64,000 nucleotides of DNA from Bimastos eiseni (lineage: Eukaryota > Annelida > Clitellata > Crassiclitellata > Lumbricidae), in the NCBI GenBank assembly GCA_959347315.1, contig OY365806.1:38281439-38345438 (forward strand), written 5' to 3'. A program made the position numbers and the translations under genes. The notes beneath the pieces are model-generated. The model saw only the letters and a program-made list of their open reading frames with translations, was not told the origin of the DNA and did no database searches. Positions 1 to 12,225 of the stretch are shown in pieces (within the stretch, counting starts at the first letter, position 1; each line of letters starts with the position of its first letter).

Positions 1-1228
1 TGTTTTCTGTTTGTACCGCCATCAGTCTGTTAAAGTTCTTTATCCAACAATAATGCTTCTTTTCTCCATCAGAAATGAGTAGCAGATCTACACACTTATC
101 GTTCTCATGCTCTGATAAATATAGCGGGAATAGACGGACATCTTTCTCGAAACCAAAGACATTAACACTAATATTATTATTTCTCTCAAACTTATTTATA
201 ACATTATCATCTGCAGCTACTGGGAATTCGAATGCCAGACCAATCAAGTTCTTCAGATTGTGTTTTTAATTCTTTCGTGATTCTGTCTGAATTCTTATCA
301 GCCGGGTTTAAGGCTCTCGTTACACACCACTTGAAGCAATCTTCGTCTTCGTTCTTCATATTAACAATAGCCTTTTTACTCGCTAGACATTTCGGTGGTG
401 GATCGTAAGAACTACCCTTCAGCGTTTATATGCAACCGTATTGATATCTAATTTTGTAACAGCTCTAAGTCTCCAGTTACTACCTCGCATCTGGAAGGCA
501 GCCATTGATTCTAAGATTTTATCTCTGGCATTATTAAATATTTCGCTCGGGTTGGTAGAGTTTAAAATAACTTCGGTCCTAGAGACGAAAGGAAAATCTG
601 TGGAATCTACTTGTCCGGTTTTCATATCTACACACTCCATTGTGCAGGTAAGGACAAAATTGACCTTAGTCTGACGATTTTTTGTCAACAAGTCTACCGC
701 CTGTGTTCCAATGGTGTTAAGAAAAGATGTGGCGTCAATTCCGCTTGCTCCTTCGACCGTGTATTGTTTCGTGAAGCCCTTGATGGTTGAGGCCGTCTCA
801 CTTATTTTGAGTGTTCTCATATGAATTTGACTGAACATAGAATTCACTTTGGCTTTTAGTGCTTCTAACTTTTCATTCACCTTTCTCTTTGGTTCTTCAG
901 GTATATGCCCTTCGATCCATTTTGCAAATGTATTAATCGCTGATCTAGTTTTGTCGTAAACTTCTAGCGCTGTCGTGGCTGGTACGGGTTCGAGTGTTTG
1001 GATTCGAATGTCAGGAACCGGTGCATCAAGCAAACTAACGTTGGTTGAGACCTTGTTCGCTGAAATTTTACTAATCAAATCCGCTCTACGCAATCTCGTA
1101 TAACCTACCAAACCGCTCTGTTTAGCAATTTTTCGTGATTCAATAACATTTTTCTTTGAGTATTCCATTTTATATTGGGGTGACATGTCTTTAAGTAGAA
1201 CTGTGAAAATATTTTCTGGTCTATTCAT
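1..1228 (-). pseudogene. Maverick/Polinton copy A: N-terminal part of protein-primed DNA polymerase B
   Basis: The minus strand, read from the ATG at 1228, encodes the leader region of the polymerase polyprotein found in Maverick/Polinton elements. A SAP/Rho-N-like helix pair lies near residues 25-60 (motif KIAKQSGLVGYTRLRRADLI). It is followed by the FAKWIEGHIPEEP segment and a region ending KLDINTVAYKR. A frameshift near 420 moves the reading to another frame, which continues to the window edge with NMKNEDEDCFKWCVTRALNP, NVFGFEKDVRLFPLYLSE and HYCWIKNFNRLMA. All of these are found again in copy C. The catalytic domain would lie to the left of the window. This copy still has the SAP-like start that copy C has lost, so it is a separate and differently decayed insertion. 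An ATG further upstream (1318) is also open, but 1228 fits the family start better. Confidence 0.8.
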
Positions 1229-1318
1229 TTTATATACACAAGATTTGTTGTTGTTGTTGAACTGCTGACTCGTCGAAAACTTTGGATATTCCTTTGGCTT
1301 TTGACTTATAGGGAGCAT

Positions 1319-1640
1319 AGGTGGTGGTTTTAACCAAGGTTATAGGTTTCGACGAAACTGCTGACTCATCGAACACTTTCGGAAATTCCTAGGGATTTAA
1401 CCTAGAGCTTAGGTTTGTGCATGAATTGTGACGGATTTGCAATATTGTGGTAACCTATAGGTCGGTGTTTGAACCATGGACCTAGGTTTGTGCATATTTT
1501 AGACATTTTGTAACCTAGGGTGGGTTAAAAAATGAAATGGTAACCTATAGGTTAGCGTTTGACCTAGAGCTTAGGTCTGTGCATATTTTGGGACAGACTG
1601 CTACACTTTCAACTACTTTTGCGCCAGCTTAAGCGATGTC
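1319..1640. repeat. Degenerate tandem repeat upstream of copy A
   Basis: Several degenerate copies of a unit containing GTAACCTATAGGT, GACCTAGAGCTTAGG and TTTGTGCATATTTT follow each other. A GAAACTGCTGACTCATCGAA segment near 1357 also repeats the start of the copy A coding region (GAACTGCTGACTCGTCGAAA near 1258). No gene is seen. It may be the decayed subterminal region of copy A, but no terminal repeat was found. Confidence 0.55.
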
Positions 1641-1837
1641 AAATGTAATTTAGGAACAACCATTTTATCAGTCATCGGTGAAATAATGCAAAAAAATTTG
1701 AACAACAATCATCAACAAATCAATCACACATGTAAGCTCAGCTAACGGACTCCCACACACTGAAAAATGCGATACATTGCGCTTAATAGATTCTCTAAGG
1801 TACAATAAAATTCAAAATAATAATAGTAGTAATATTA

Positions 1838-2007
1838 ATGCTATTACTACTACTACTACTACTACTAATACTACTACTACTTTCATTACTTCCAGTACTG
1901 GTAGGCTACTACGTACTACTTCCACCACCACTACCGCTACTACTACTACTACTTCTACTTCTCCACCACTATTTCCAGTACTACTTCCTCTTCTTCCCCC
2001 ACTACTT

Positions 2008-2044
<37 letters not shown>

Positions 2045-2062
2045 CACAACTACTAATAGTAG
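1838..2062. repeat. ACT/ACC trinucleotide microsatellite
   Basis: Imperfect ACT/ACC triplets run for about 220 bases, with pure ACT near 2005-2042. The open frames over it are poly-Thr, poly-Leu or poly-Ser products of the repeat and are not genes. Confidence 0.95.
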
Positions 2063-2448
2063 TAGTAAGAGTATTGCAGGTACAAAGTCTGGAATGAATT
2101 CGATCATTTGGGCGCACGCTTGATGTCTTGTGTGCTCTATTTTATTTACAATTCTTGCAGGATCTGTAGGGTTTTTCAACGTTTATACTGGTTTGGTGCG
2201 AGCATGTCGAGGGGTATAAGCCAGAACTGTGTAACCACGATTTTTGCGAAATGGAGATTTTGACAGAAATTGAGTTAACTGGCATCAATACCGGTTGTGA
2301 AAGAAGGCCATAGCCATGAGGCTTCATTTAAGACTAGCTGATGCGAAGATACATCACAAATTATGGGCCACATTTACGCCATAAAGATGCAATCCAATTG
2401 ATATGATATACAGCAGTTCGCTGGTAACTAAGTGGTTCTGCTAGATGG

Positions 2449-2635
2449 TTGCATCTTGAAGACGCATCTGTTTAACGCAAAAGTTATTGTTAAATTGGCA
2501 GTTTAATTCACCCTAAATTTTGCATCTTGAAGTGATGCATCCGTTTGGCGCAAAAATTAGTGTCAAATATTGACAGGTAAATTCACGCTAGATTGGTGCA
2601 TCTTGAAGACGCATCCGTATAGCGCAAATTATGAT
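2449..2635. repeat. About 75-bp tandem repeat, three units
   Basis: Three successive units each hold GCATCTTGAAG, a GCATC(C/T)GT step, GCGCAAA and an AATTCAC tail. They start near 2450, 2518 and 2595. The rest of 2100-3450 holds no gene that I recognise. Confidence 0.7.
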
Positions 2636-3479
2636 GCTCTCATAACTTTATTTCTCTTGTCAAAAGGGTGTATGTTGTCAGATGTTTACACATTTTTCCT
2701 ATTTCTCACATTATGTTTGAATATAAACATGCAGGTTGTGACATTTTTGCTTTGACGTTGAAGACATTCGTTATAATTCCGAATTTCGACAGAAATAATT
2801 TTCAATACTCAGACAAACACGATTAACGCAGAATTTTCTACATATATTTTCATTTTCTCTTTGATCTCAAAATGTCAAATAACGTAGTTGCATCGTTTTG
2901 GCTTATGCCCAATGATATCCTGTTTGTGGCACTAGACCCGGTCCGGTTTTAGAATTAACGTCCATGTGGACAGTTCCCTGGTCGCTTTTCTAGTCGGTTA
3001 TACCGGCATCACGGTGTCTACACACGCACCTCGTACAAGGTAGCATATTTGCTTACATCTATGTTAACGCACCTGATCCGCTCCAGCGGCAGACTGCTGC
3101 ACTTTCGAGCATTTCTGGTCTTTAATGTTTGTCATTTTCCAATTGTGATCACTTCTTAATGTTGGCAAATCAGAACTTAACGTAGCCAGTCGGCAGGCCT
3201 TTGAGAGCCTTATGGATGGGACTGCGGTGTCAGCTGCTGCGGCGAGCGTTGGCCGGAGTGACACTGGTGCTCTTACCTCAGGCTTCGGCGTTGTCGTCGT
3301 CTGCTCCACCAGAGGACTGCCTAAAATCCCACTTGGAGGCAACTGTTTTTTTGTGCGATGGAGGCCAGCCAGCGGCTTCCAATTAGCAAAAACTATCTTT
3401 ATTTAAGGAAAATCACCCCCCGGGACTGTTGTCATGAAGACATCGAGGATGTGTCTGACCCGGCGCTGCTCGGTGCGTG

Positions 3480-5075
3480 ACAGGTGACGTAAACAGAGAT
3501 GCTGGAGGTGGACAGCACGGTCCCTGTGGGATCAACCTAGGCCCGGTCGGTTTTAGACCCGGCCACCTGATGGACCTGGTCCGGTTCGGGGGACGAAGGA
3601 GTGCAGTTTCTGGTCGGTGCGTCTGCGGACTTTACAAATCTGTTGCTCCGCGGTGACTGCCCTTCAGGAATTAGACCTATCCTGTTTGTTGGTAGCATTG
3701 TCGTTCTCAACAGTGATTTGAGAGTACTTAGACCGATTGTTCCAGGCTATGTGTAGAGGAGTTTGGTCGCCAAATGCGCCATTAAACACGCAGTAGCGAA
3801 ACTGACAATCCATTTTATACCACTACGGCTAGGCATCACAGTGCCCGGAGGATGTAAGACCGCTGTCAGCCACATGCGTCACTTTCTCAAAGCCATGAGT
3901 CCCGGTCAGGTGATGGTGAAGCTAGACCTAACCAACGCCTTCAATTATCTCAGGCGTGATGTCATGTTAAGATCACTTTATGAGGTTGTCCCCGATATCT
4001 ATCCTTTAGTCTTCTAGGCATACTCTGCCACCTCGGTTCTCCGGTTTGTCCATTTGTTCCCATCCTCGCACATGGGATCACAGCAGGGCGACCCTTTGGG
4101 TTCTATCTAGTGCAGCTTGTCCCAGCAAAACTTGCTGCAATCGCTGGAACCGGTTTTTAAAGCCGGATTCCTATATGACATCACTCTAGGTGGCTGCACA
4201 GTGGTAGTTGTACGTGATTTGTTGGTGATGGAGGAGCTGGGTACATGGACGTGTTTCTGCCTCAATTTCATCTAAATGCGAAATTTCACCCCGGGGGCGT
4301 CACCCATATTATTGTCACCTCTGTCGAACTACATCAAGACGGAGGCAGCAGAGTAGGGCCTTCTGGAAGCCCCCTTTAGGGGACGAGCGCTGGACACCGC
4401 CCTGAACACCCACTGTGTCAAGCACCGGCGGGCACTGAATAGATTGTACCAGTTGCCCGCACATAACGTTCTAATCCTTCAGTGATCATTCTTTGGAGCC
4501 TTGAAACTTGGTTACCTCCTCTGGTACTCCACCTGTTCGGACCACACCACTATGGAGACACTGGACAAAATTCCAGAAGCAGAGATTGGAGAAAATTGTC
4601 AGTTGTTCTCTTAGTGGCTACCAGTGGCTTCAGGCTTTGCTCCCAATAAGGGATGGTGGTCTCGGTGTCCGCAGTGTCGTCTTGCTGGCTTCTTTCGCCT
4701 ATTTGGCCTCAGCCGCAGCGACTCTGGAACGGTAGATAGCCATTCTCGCAGCAATAACAACGGCCCCAGATATACATGAGGAAGAACTGTTGCAATTACG
4801 GCGGGATTCCTTGCCCGAAACGATGAGTACCCTTACCAATGAAGTAGAACGTTAGGGATCGAAGTCTTCCATCAGGCCAATGGTTTGGACAACGCTGTTC
4901 GGTTGGGAGCCGCTGGGAGCCAGCAGTCAGCCGATTGGCTGACTGCTGTGCAGATTGTTGCGTGTGACCACGTCCTCGAGAGTGAGGTGGTTCGTGTAGC
5001 GCTGGTCCTTAGGTATGGTCTAAACATATGTGCTGCCGAAGGAAGAGTTAAAAACTGGCCCACGGTCTCTATGGC
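3480..5075 (+). pseudogene. Non-LTR retrotransposon reverse transcriptase relic
   Basis: Pieces of one reverse transcriptase lie in order on the plus strand but in shifting frames. KLDLTNAFNYLRRDVM (motif A region) is near 3915-3970. GSQQGDPLG (motif B) is near 4074-4100. An LNAKFHPG-like motif D/E region is near 4270-4295. A C-terminal stretch LLPIRDGGLGVRSVVLLASFAYLASAAATLE is near 4640-4733, and related sequence continues to about 5060. The last stretch matches a conserved tail of non-LTR elements common in cnidarians and other invertebrates. There are several stops and frameshifts, so it is inactive. The family within the non-LTR group was not resolved. Confidence 0.75.
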
Positions 5076-5085
5076 GAATCTCGGA

Positions 5086-5192
5086 GCAGGGCGTTTTGGC
5101 GAAGCCGTTTTTCCTCAGCCGTTTTGGCGCAGGACGTCTGGGCGCAAAACGTTTTGGCGCAAGATGTTTTGGCGCAAGACGTTTTGGTGAAG
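5086..5192. repeat. GTTTTGGCGCA short tandem repeats
   Basis: About six degenerate units of (A/G)CGTTTTGGCGCA(A/G)(G/A) are in a row. The same motif returns inverted at 6131-6168 and direct at 12031-12082, always within about 500 bases of a 35-bp satellite cluster. Taken together they look like the ends of a repeat cassette. Confidence 0.75.
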
Positions 5193-5369
5193 ATATCTGA
5201 TACAATATATAACATAACACGAAGCATGATCGATGATAACAATTATGCAAAACTGGGAACCGGAATGATGATGAAAAGAATCATAATTAAAATATAAGGT
5301 AATGGATAAGAGAATTCTATTTGTCGTGGAATCATTTTAGTCACAATCTTTTACCAATCTCGCTTCCAA

Positions 5370-5725
5370 TTAACGGTCATTATTTTTCATCAATCCAGCT
5401 TCCATTTCGGCATAATTCTTTTCATCAATCCAGCTTCCATTTAAGTATAATTCTTTTCATCAATCCAGTTCCCATTTAAGCATGATTCCTTTCATCAATC
5501 CAGCTTCCATTTAAGCATAATTATTTTTATAATTCCAGCTTCCATTTAAGCATGAATATTTTCATCAATCCAGCTTCCATTTAAGAATGAATAGTTTCAT
5601 CAATACAATATCCATTTAAGCATGATTCTTTTCGTCAATTCAGCTTAAAAATATCCTTTCATTGATCCGGCTACTAGTTAAACATGATTATTTTCACCGA
5701 TCCCTCTTCTACTACCGATGCTCCC
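5370..5725 (+). repeat. 35-bp satellite, cluster 1
   Basis: About ten head-to-tail units match TTTTCATCAATCCAGCTTCC followed by ATTTAAGCATRATTC. The 35-base period is exact in the first units. The cluster ends in CCCTCTTCTACTACCGATG, which recurs reverse-complemented at about 12130-12150 beside cluster 2. That shared edge shows the clusters are copies of one larger repeat. Confidence 0.9.
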
Positions 5726-6246
5726 GACATCAAACCAGTTGAAAAATATTTAGTATTTTACATCTAAAAAATAATCCCCAAATGCAGCAGACGCCTGAAG
5801 CGCATAAAACAAAGATTAAGTTGATGAAAATGTAATTATAATGTTTAACACGAGTTAAGGACAACCATTATATATATGGGCTACTTCGATTAATAAGTAG
5901 GCCTAGGCCTACTGAAAATATGATTTTTTGGGAATTGTACATAATTAAATGCTGTTAATAATAACGTACATAGAGGAATTGCACTGATGCATGGATGCCC
6001 ATGGACGGCGTTTAGGCTCTGATGGCTAAATAGGTGCCTGGACGTCTTCCGCGAGCGCCCAAAGTCACTTTAAGCACTGCATTAAATAATATATAATGTA
6101 TAATGTTATTGTATCAGAAATCTTTGCCAAACGTCCGGTGACAAAACGGCTGCGCCAAAACGTCACGTACCGGTCGAATTTGTAATTATAACGAAACAAT
6201 GGTAGCGATAAATCTTTCAACAACCATACAAATTAATAATATTGAA

Positions 6247-6530
6247 TTATATACGTGTGTGTATGTGTGTATGTATGTATGTATAAATATATATATATAT
6301 AATATGTATGCATCCACGTACGTATGTACGTACGTACGTACGCACGCATGCACGCACGTACATGTACGTACGTACATACGTACGTGCGTGTGTATGCAAG
6401 TACGTATGTATGCAAGTACGTATGTATGCATGTATGAATATATGTACGTGGAAGGAGGACGATAACACACACACACGCACACGCACACACACACACACAC
6501 GCACACACACACACATATATATATATATAT
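6247..6530. repeat. TATG/ACGT and CA microsatellite
   Basis: Tracts of GTATGTATG, ACGTACGT, CACACGCACAC and ATATATAT adjoin one another. All open frames here are translations of the repeats. The stretch from 6540 to 7250 shows nothing that I recognise. Confidence 0.95.
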
Positions 6531-7294
6531 CAATCCGGGAGAACGCCGGATGCTCAGCTAGTGTTGTACACTCGAGCTGTTATCGAAGTCAAGCTCTTTT
6601 TGAAGCTCTTTTCACATTAATTGACGGAGTTAAGTGAAGTCGACATTAAAATATTTTATGTATGAGACTTACTTCGTTCTGAAGACCCGTGACTTCACGA
6701 GCAAAAAAACGAGCAACCTCTTGCAGTGCGTTGCTACGTAAGCTCGTTGCTATTATATCTCAAGGGTGTCGGGTAAGAGCATGGATGCTAATAAGGAAGG
6801 TGAGATAGATTCAAATACGAGGAGTGCTCTGGGGATGTACAAAAACCACCGAAAAAGAGCCGCACGGTTAGACTGGTGTTGTTGGTTGGACGCGACTGCT
6901 GTTGCCAGGTCTATCACGGTTGTATTTGAGTAACACCCTCTGAGGTGATTTACTGTTTGGACAAATTAAAACAACCATATGAATTAATAATATTAATAAA
7001 CCAGCCTCAGACATGTGAAAGACTTCAGTAAACACACGCCCGATCGTTAGAAATTTGAGGAGATATAAGCTACTCCATCCCTACCTTAACGTTTAGAGGG
7101 GACCTATTCCCGCTGCCTCCCCCCCACTTAAGTATACGCCCCTGGTTTATCTGCATCCAGCGTCACAATCTGGTTGCTTTCAATGACACCATTCCTTTGA
7201 ATAATGTAGATGGACAACTATGTTAATTATAATCTCTAAGTCTCTGAGAAAAGACAACGAAAATAATAGTGGAAGTAGTAGCGTTGAGGTGGGG

Positions 7295-7745
7295 ATGTGG
7301 AAGCAGCGTTGTATGCAAGACTTGAAACTTCAAGACCAAGACGAGACTGAGACAGTGAGGTACCAAGACCGAGACCGAAACACTAGGCTCAAGACAGTAC
7401 GAGACAGTAAAAGACAAGTGATCCTAAATAAAATTATGTAAAATACTAATGTATCAGTTTTCTGGAAAAAGGTTCATTTGTAATTACAATTTTAAACTTG
7501 TAATGTATATATATTACCAATTCCTGAGCATAGTTTTTATATTGCCGCAAGATTTTAAAACAGTTAACGCGAAACTTATCGAGATCTCTTGTTCGAGACA
7601 AAACAAGACTTTCACTTCAAGACAGTTTCTAAAAATTCGAGACACCACCTCGAGACCGAGACCAAGACAGAAGGCTTCCGAGACCGAGACACTAAAAAGC
7701 TGTCTCGAAACTTCTCGGGACACTGTCTCAAGACCATACAACTCT
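7295..7745. repeat. GAGACC/CAAGAC-rich repeat, possible MITE
   Basis: Hexamer-like GAGACC, CAAGAC and GAGACA units are scattered from 7318 to 7735. The two ends begin GTTGTATG (left, 7307) and, in reverse complement, also GTTGTATG (right, about 7740), a short inverted repeat. I found no target-site duplication, so the mobile origin is only a suggestion. A GTA triplet microsatellite follows at 7755-7815. Confidence 0.35.
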
Positions 7746-8016
7746 GAGTGGAAGTAGTATGAGTAGTAGTAGTAGTAGTAGTGGGGAAGTGAACATAGTC
7801 GTAGTAGTAGTAAAACTGATAACAAACCGCTAATTTTCCTCATATACTTCAACACTTTGTGTTGAGTCGTGAGCGCCTCTGATTACGAGGGGCGCTATAT
7901 AAGTTTCAATTAAAATTGCAATTTAGACCCAGGGAGTGTGCATCGGCCAGAAACCGGGGTTGTACCGGACACCGACGGATTGTATTGACACCTACGGGCC
8001 TTCAACCCATGGACTT

Positions 8017-8241
8017 CTAGAAGAAGAAGACGCTGCCTACGGAAAACATACTGGCATCGGCTATTATGGCGAGAATTTCCTGGCGCTGATGTCGTACTTC
8101 TGGATCGTTCGATGCTCCAGGGGGCATTGGCACCGCACCAAAGACGATAATGTAACCATGAGCCGTCTGAGTTGGGTCGCCCCAGTTCATAGCCAGGTCC
8201 ATCGACGTCTGAACGTACCGAAATACCACCAGCAAAAAAAT
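8017..8241 (-). CDS. Peripherin-like tetraspanin, last exon in window (TM4 end and C-terminal tail)
   Basis: The minus strand reads from a good acceptor (GATTGCTTCAG, junction at 8242/8241) to a TAG at 8017-8019, giving 74 codons. The start IFLLVVFRYVQTSMDL completes the fourth transmembrane helix begun in the exon at 9339-9611. It matches the helix end and RYL(Q/H)T motif of peripherin-2 and ROM1. The remainder is a polar cytoplasmic tail. In the vertebrate relatives these tetraspanins shape photoreceptor disc rims; invertebrate members have less defined roles. The junction is phase 0, like every other one in this gene. I see no AATAAA close downstream, so the TAG as the true end is likely but not certain. 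Confidence 0.72.
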   Translation of the reverse strand: MFLLVVFRYVQTSMDLAMNWGDPTQTAHGYIIVFGAVPMPPGASNDPEVRHQRQEILAIIADASMFSVGSVFFF

Positions 8242-8324
8242 CTGAAGCAATCGTCAAAATAGTGAACAACAAGCATTATTTATTCCTCAGATACTGTAAA
8301 TGATGGTGCTCTGTTGTTCGCTAA

Positions 8325-8480
8325 CATGACGATGACGACGACGACGACGATGATGATGATGCTAATAATAATAAAAATAAAAATAATAATAATAATAATT
8401 ATAATAATAATAATAATATTAATAATAATGTCAGCAATATTGACGATGACATAAACGACGATAAGGATTATAGTTATGAT
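8325..8480. repeat. GAC/GAT/AAT triplet microsatellite
   Basis: GACGACGAC, GATGATGAT and AATAATAAT runs are contiguous, and a weaker GAT/AAG-rich bias extends to about 8900. The hydrophobic or acidic frames over it are repeat products. Confidence 0.9.
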
Positions 8481-9338
8481 GGTGCTGGTGATGACAATAG
8501 AAAACACTGTAACAAATAGCAACGATGGTGATGGCAGGGCTGATAAGCACAATGAGTAAGCCTACGACAATGCGAAGATGGAAAACGCCAATAAAGGTGT
8601 CGTTGAAGGTGAAAATAACGAGGATCATAATTAGGTGAAGTTGACGAAGATGAAGATGATGATAGTAAGTCAGTAAATTAAACCATGAAAATTGAATGGC
8701 TAGGTATCGCTAGTGATCGTTTGAAGATGTTTGCGATGAAGACGATGACGAAGGCTCTGACACTAATGCGATGGAAAGAAAGATCAAGGTGCTGCCGATA
8801 AAGATAAAGATAAGCGTGGCGATAAGGGCGGCGGCGACGATGAAGACAAAGAATAAAGCATAGTGAAGAGATTTTGACGGCGACAGTAGCGGTGGATGCA
8901 AACTTAGCGATCTTTTGTTAGAGTTTACCAACTGTTCATCTTATCCAAACACATTTGAAACAGTTTTCTCTTTCTTTTTCTTTATATTCATATGCAACGT
9001 TTTCACATGCGAGCCATCATTTCCAGTACATCTCTCATACCGTTGACTTCGCCACAACCAAAATATAACGACATGTCTGTGTTCTTTGACAGATTATAAC
9101 AGCTCAATCATTAATCATTCATAAATACTTGATATAACGCCCCTTCAAGATATCTACTCAGAGACGAACAAGATCACATCACCACCAAATCTCTCTCATG
9201 CCTTATATCTACATTAGTTGTTCACCGTCAGTACTGTAACACAGTGAGTTACGTAACTAGCCTCAGAAGCACATATAATTCCATTCAGCTGTGTGGATAT
9301 GCAAAAACAAACATAAGCGGACAATGGAACTGTACTAC

Positions 9339-9611
9339 CTGCAGCAGAAGTTCTGTAAGGAAGATAAACGCAAGCGTCCTGAAGATTCCGATGCGGATTG
9401 GTTCTGACATTCCTTCGGCACAGCCTCTCTGAAAGATTGTCATGTCAACCTCGTGGTTGTAGTGGTAGTGTAGAAAGTTTTCGTTAACGTGCTTGTGGAT
9501 GCACTGACGAATCGTCCTTGGGTTACAACAGCTGAAGGGGACGCTGTCCGTCTTGAAGATTCCTCTTTCCATGTGTCTATGTAACGACCAAACAAGAGCA
9601 TTAATATCTGA
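9339..9611 (-). CDS. Peripherin-like tetraspanin exon (large loop second half and start of TM4)
   Basis: This 91-codon exon on the minus strand runs from an acceptor ACTCAG (9612-9617) to a donor CAG|GTAGTA (9338 down). It carries VPFSCCNPRTIRQCIHKHV, the diagnostic PFSCCNP block of the peripherin/ROM large extracellular loop. A second cysteine pair follows (HYHYNHEVDMTIFQRGCAE), and then the start of the fourth membrane helix (FRTLAFIFLTELLLQ). The conserved loop cysteines form the disulphides that define this tetraspanin class. It reads in phase with the exons at 39855-40040 and 8017-8241. The exact acceptor could differ by a few codons. The 3' neighbour is 1.1 kb away, but the 5' neighbour is 30 kb away across a mobile-element-filled intron. 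Confidence 0.85.
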
Positions 9612-9932
9612 CTGAGTTTGAGGTGTGGACAAAGCCTGTATGGGGCGGACTCGGGTCATGTAGGGTTGGCAAGGACAGGGTAACATAAAAATTCACGCGT
9701 CTACACAGAGGTTTTGTAATCAAGCAGCGCTAGAAACGATGGCAGTAACTGCACACTTAAAGAGATTTGGAAGGTACTGTAAAATCGAGAGTGTCAAATA
9801 GGATTTGATTTTTTTAAGTTCCGTCATTGAAGTGTGGCGATGATGTGGTGTAATTCACATCCCGAATTTTCTTAGCGCTACACAACTTCGTGTCTGAGAT
9901 GCAAACGTTTATTAGGCGCTAATTTGGGTATT

Positions 9933-10270
9933 AGGGCCCATCCACATATTACGTACGCAACAAATATGATTTTCGGACCCCCTCCCCTGTTGCACAACGT
10001 ATATCTTGTGGATCCCTCCCTCATGCGTATGTACATTAGAGCTTATAGACTAACAACACTTGCACCTGAAACCGTTTTAATGCTACATAAAATTGATTAA
10101 GCAGGTCTGTGATAAGGTTTCCATATTCTGTATTGTGGACGTCATAATTAGACAACTATATTTGCGTACGTACATATTTTCGGGACCCCTCTCCTACCAT
10201 GCGCACCCGTACGCAAAATGTCCGAAATTTGAAACCCCCTCGCTGTGTACTTAATATGTGGATGGTACCT
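9933..10270. mobile_element. Small MITE with inverted terminal repeats
   Basis: The left end starts AGGGCCCATCCACATATTA and the reverse complement of the right end starts AGGTACCATCCACATATTA. The similarity continues through a GTAC(G/A)CA step, and each side also has a TTTCGG or TTTCGGGACCCC-type block. The 338-bp unit codes for nothing. The flanks share only TAT or TATT-like bases, so the target duplication is unclear and the superfamily is not assigned. Confidence 0.6.
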
Positions 10271-10864
10271 TATGAGATCGCGTGGGAGAAGTGAGATTGA
10301 GGCAGAGTTGCTCATGGGTCCGATATTCATGACCCAATCCAACCCAACCATCCAAGAGGAGCCCGACCCGTCATTCGAAGCCAATTATCTGACCCGACTC
10401 GACATAACCCATGAAATGTATGACCCAACTAAATCTAATACGACCCGCTTCTAGTGCTAGTTTGACTAATAATCCTACTATTTATCGTGAAATCCAAATG
10501 TCGTAAAAACGCAACACAATCAGATCGCCATATGAGATAAAATATTGATATTGTAAGCTTATAATTATTGTAGGAACCAGTGATTTTATTTTTATACGGG
10601 TGCTATTCTCAGTATTCTGTGGCGTCATTACTTGAAGCTTTAAACGGTTGTTACTGGTGGATAACAGCATCACACTAAAATCTCTCTAAATCGTTTGTTG
10701 TCTGCTAACTATCTTCATTTATCATACAAAGCAAAACTGCACCAAAATTACCCCAGACGTTACATTGATTCGAGCGTAGGCTCCGTGTCATGCGCCTCTG
10801 CGAAAGAGAGCATGTGGACCGGGGTTCTCTTCCCGATACTGACTTATTTCAGAGATTTGTGGTA

Positions 10865-10960
10865 TTAGGACAATACTCCCGGACAATATCCCTGGACAAT
10901 ATCCCCCAAGCCCTCGGACAAAATCTCCCCGGACAATATCCCCCTGCCCGGACAGCAACA
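10865..10960. repeat. GGACAATATCCCC short repeats
   Basis: Five degenerate units of CGGACAATATCCC(C/T) occur just before satellite cluster 2. Their position matches the GTTTTGGCGCA block near cluster 1 and the TTTTGTC block at 39595-39712 near cluster 3. Confidence 0.65.
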
Positions 10961-10979
10961 TTTGTTTAGGGTGTTATTT

Positions 10980-12225
10980 TTCTTTCTTAGCTGACTAAAA
11001 GCTGAATTCATGAAAACATACCCTTTAAATGGACACTAGAATGATTAAAATATAACAACCAGGAGCTGGATTGCAGAGTAGAGTGTTTTTTTAACGGAAG
11101 CGGGAATTATTACAAGATTCTGTTTAACTAGAAGCTGCATAGACGAAGACAATTATTTTAAATTAGGAACCGGATTGATGAAAAAGATTTCTGTTCAACC
11201 AGAAGGTGGCTCGATGAAAAATTCTTAACTAGTACCTGGATTGACGAAAATAGTGCCGCTTAAATGGAAGCTGCAATTATGATAAACATGAGGTTGCAAT
11301 GGAAGAGGGAATGATTAAAACATCTAAGTTAATGAGACACCGGAATGATGAAAATAATCCTGTTTAGCCTGCACAAGGATTGATGAAAAGGTAATGCTTA
11401 ACTAAAAACTATATTGATGATAATAATGCGGTTAAATGAATGGGAGTCACGAAAAGATATTTTTATTTAAATTGATGCTGTATGAGAAGAATGCTGTCAA
11501 AGGGAAGCTGGATTGATAACAAAGAATATTTATTTAACTAGAAGCTAGATCGATTAATAGACTTCTGTAAAACTAGAAACCGGATTGATGAAAAGAACTT
11601 TGCTTCACCGGAAGCTACATTAATGAAAAGGTTTATTAAACTAAGAGCTGGACTGAGAAAAAAACAGTAATGCGTAAATGAAGGCTGGATTGACTAAATG
11701 GAGGCGCAGCCGATGAAACGAATTGTGCTTGAGCATATGCTGGACTGGTGAAAAAGACATTTTAACTAGAAGCTGGAGTGAAGAATATTAACTATGTAAA
11801 ACTTGAACTTAGTTGATGAAAAGAATGCATTTTAAGAGAATAGAAATGACGGAAATATTTATGTCTAAGTAGAAGCTGGATTGTTTATAGGAGTTTTGAC
11901 TAATTAGACGCCTGAGTGATTAAGATAACGGGGGTTTGGAGGTGGAAGCAAGAATAATGAAAACATATCTTTCTGTGTGAAGGCGGTCATGATGAATAGA
12001 TTTGTGTCAGACTAGATGCTTGATCGGTAAGTGACGTTTTGGCGCAGCCGTTTTGGCGCAGGACGTTCTTGGCGCAGCTCCGTTTTTAATGTCGTATATT
12101 ATTCTTCATAGCAAATCAGATTAAGCATCGGGAACGTCGGTAGTAGAAGAGGGACCCGTGAAAAGAATCATGTTTAATTAGAAGCTGGATAAATGAAAAG
12201 GACACTGTTAGACTGTTGTTTTTAT
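10980..12225 (-). repeat. 35-bp satellite, cluster 2 (long, diverged)
   Basis: Roughly 35 degenerate units read AAGCTGGATTGATGAAAA and related on the plus strand, the reverse complement of cluster 1. Units are far more diverged than in cluster 1. GACGTTTTGGCGCAGCCG repeats interrupt at 12031-12082. Confidence 0.85.

Noticed and set aside
5370..5725. A CRISPR-like array
   Set aside because: The 35-bp units are head to tail without unique spacers and the context is an animal genome.
6186..6533. Cys/Val- and Tyr/His-rich frames on both strands
   Set aside because: These are products of the CA and ACGT/TATG microsatellites.
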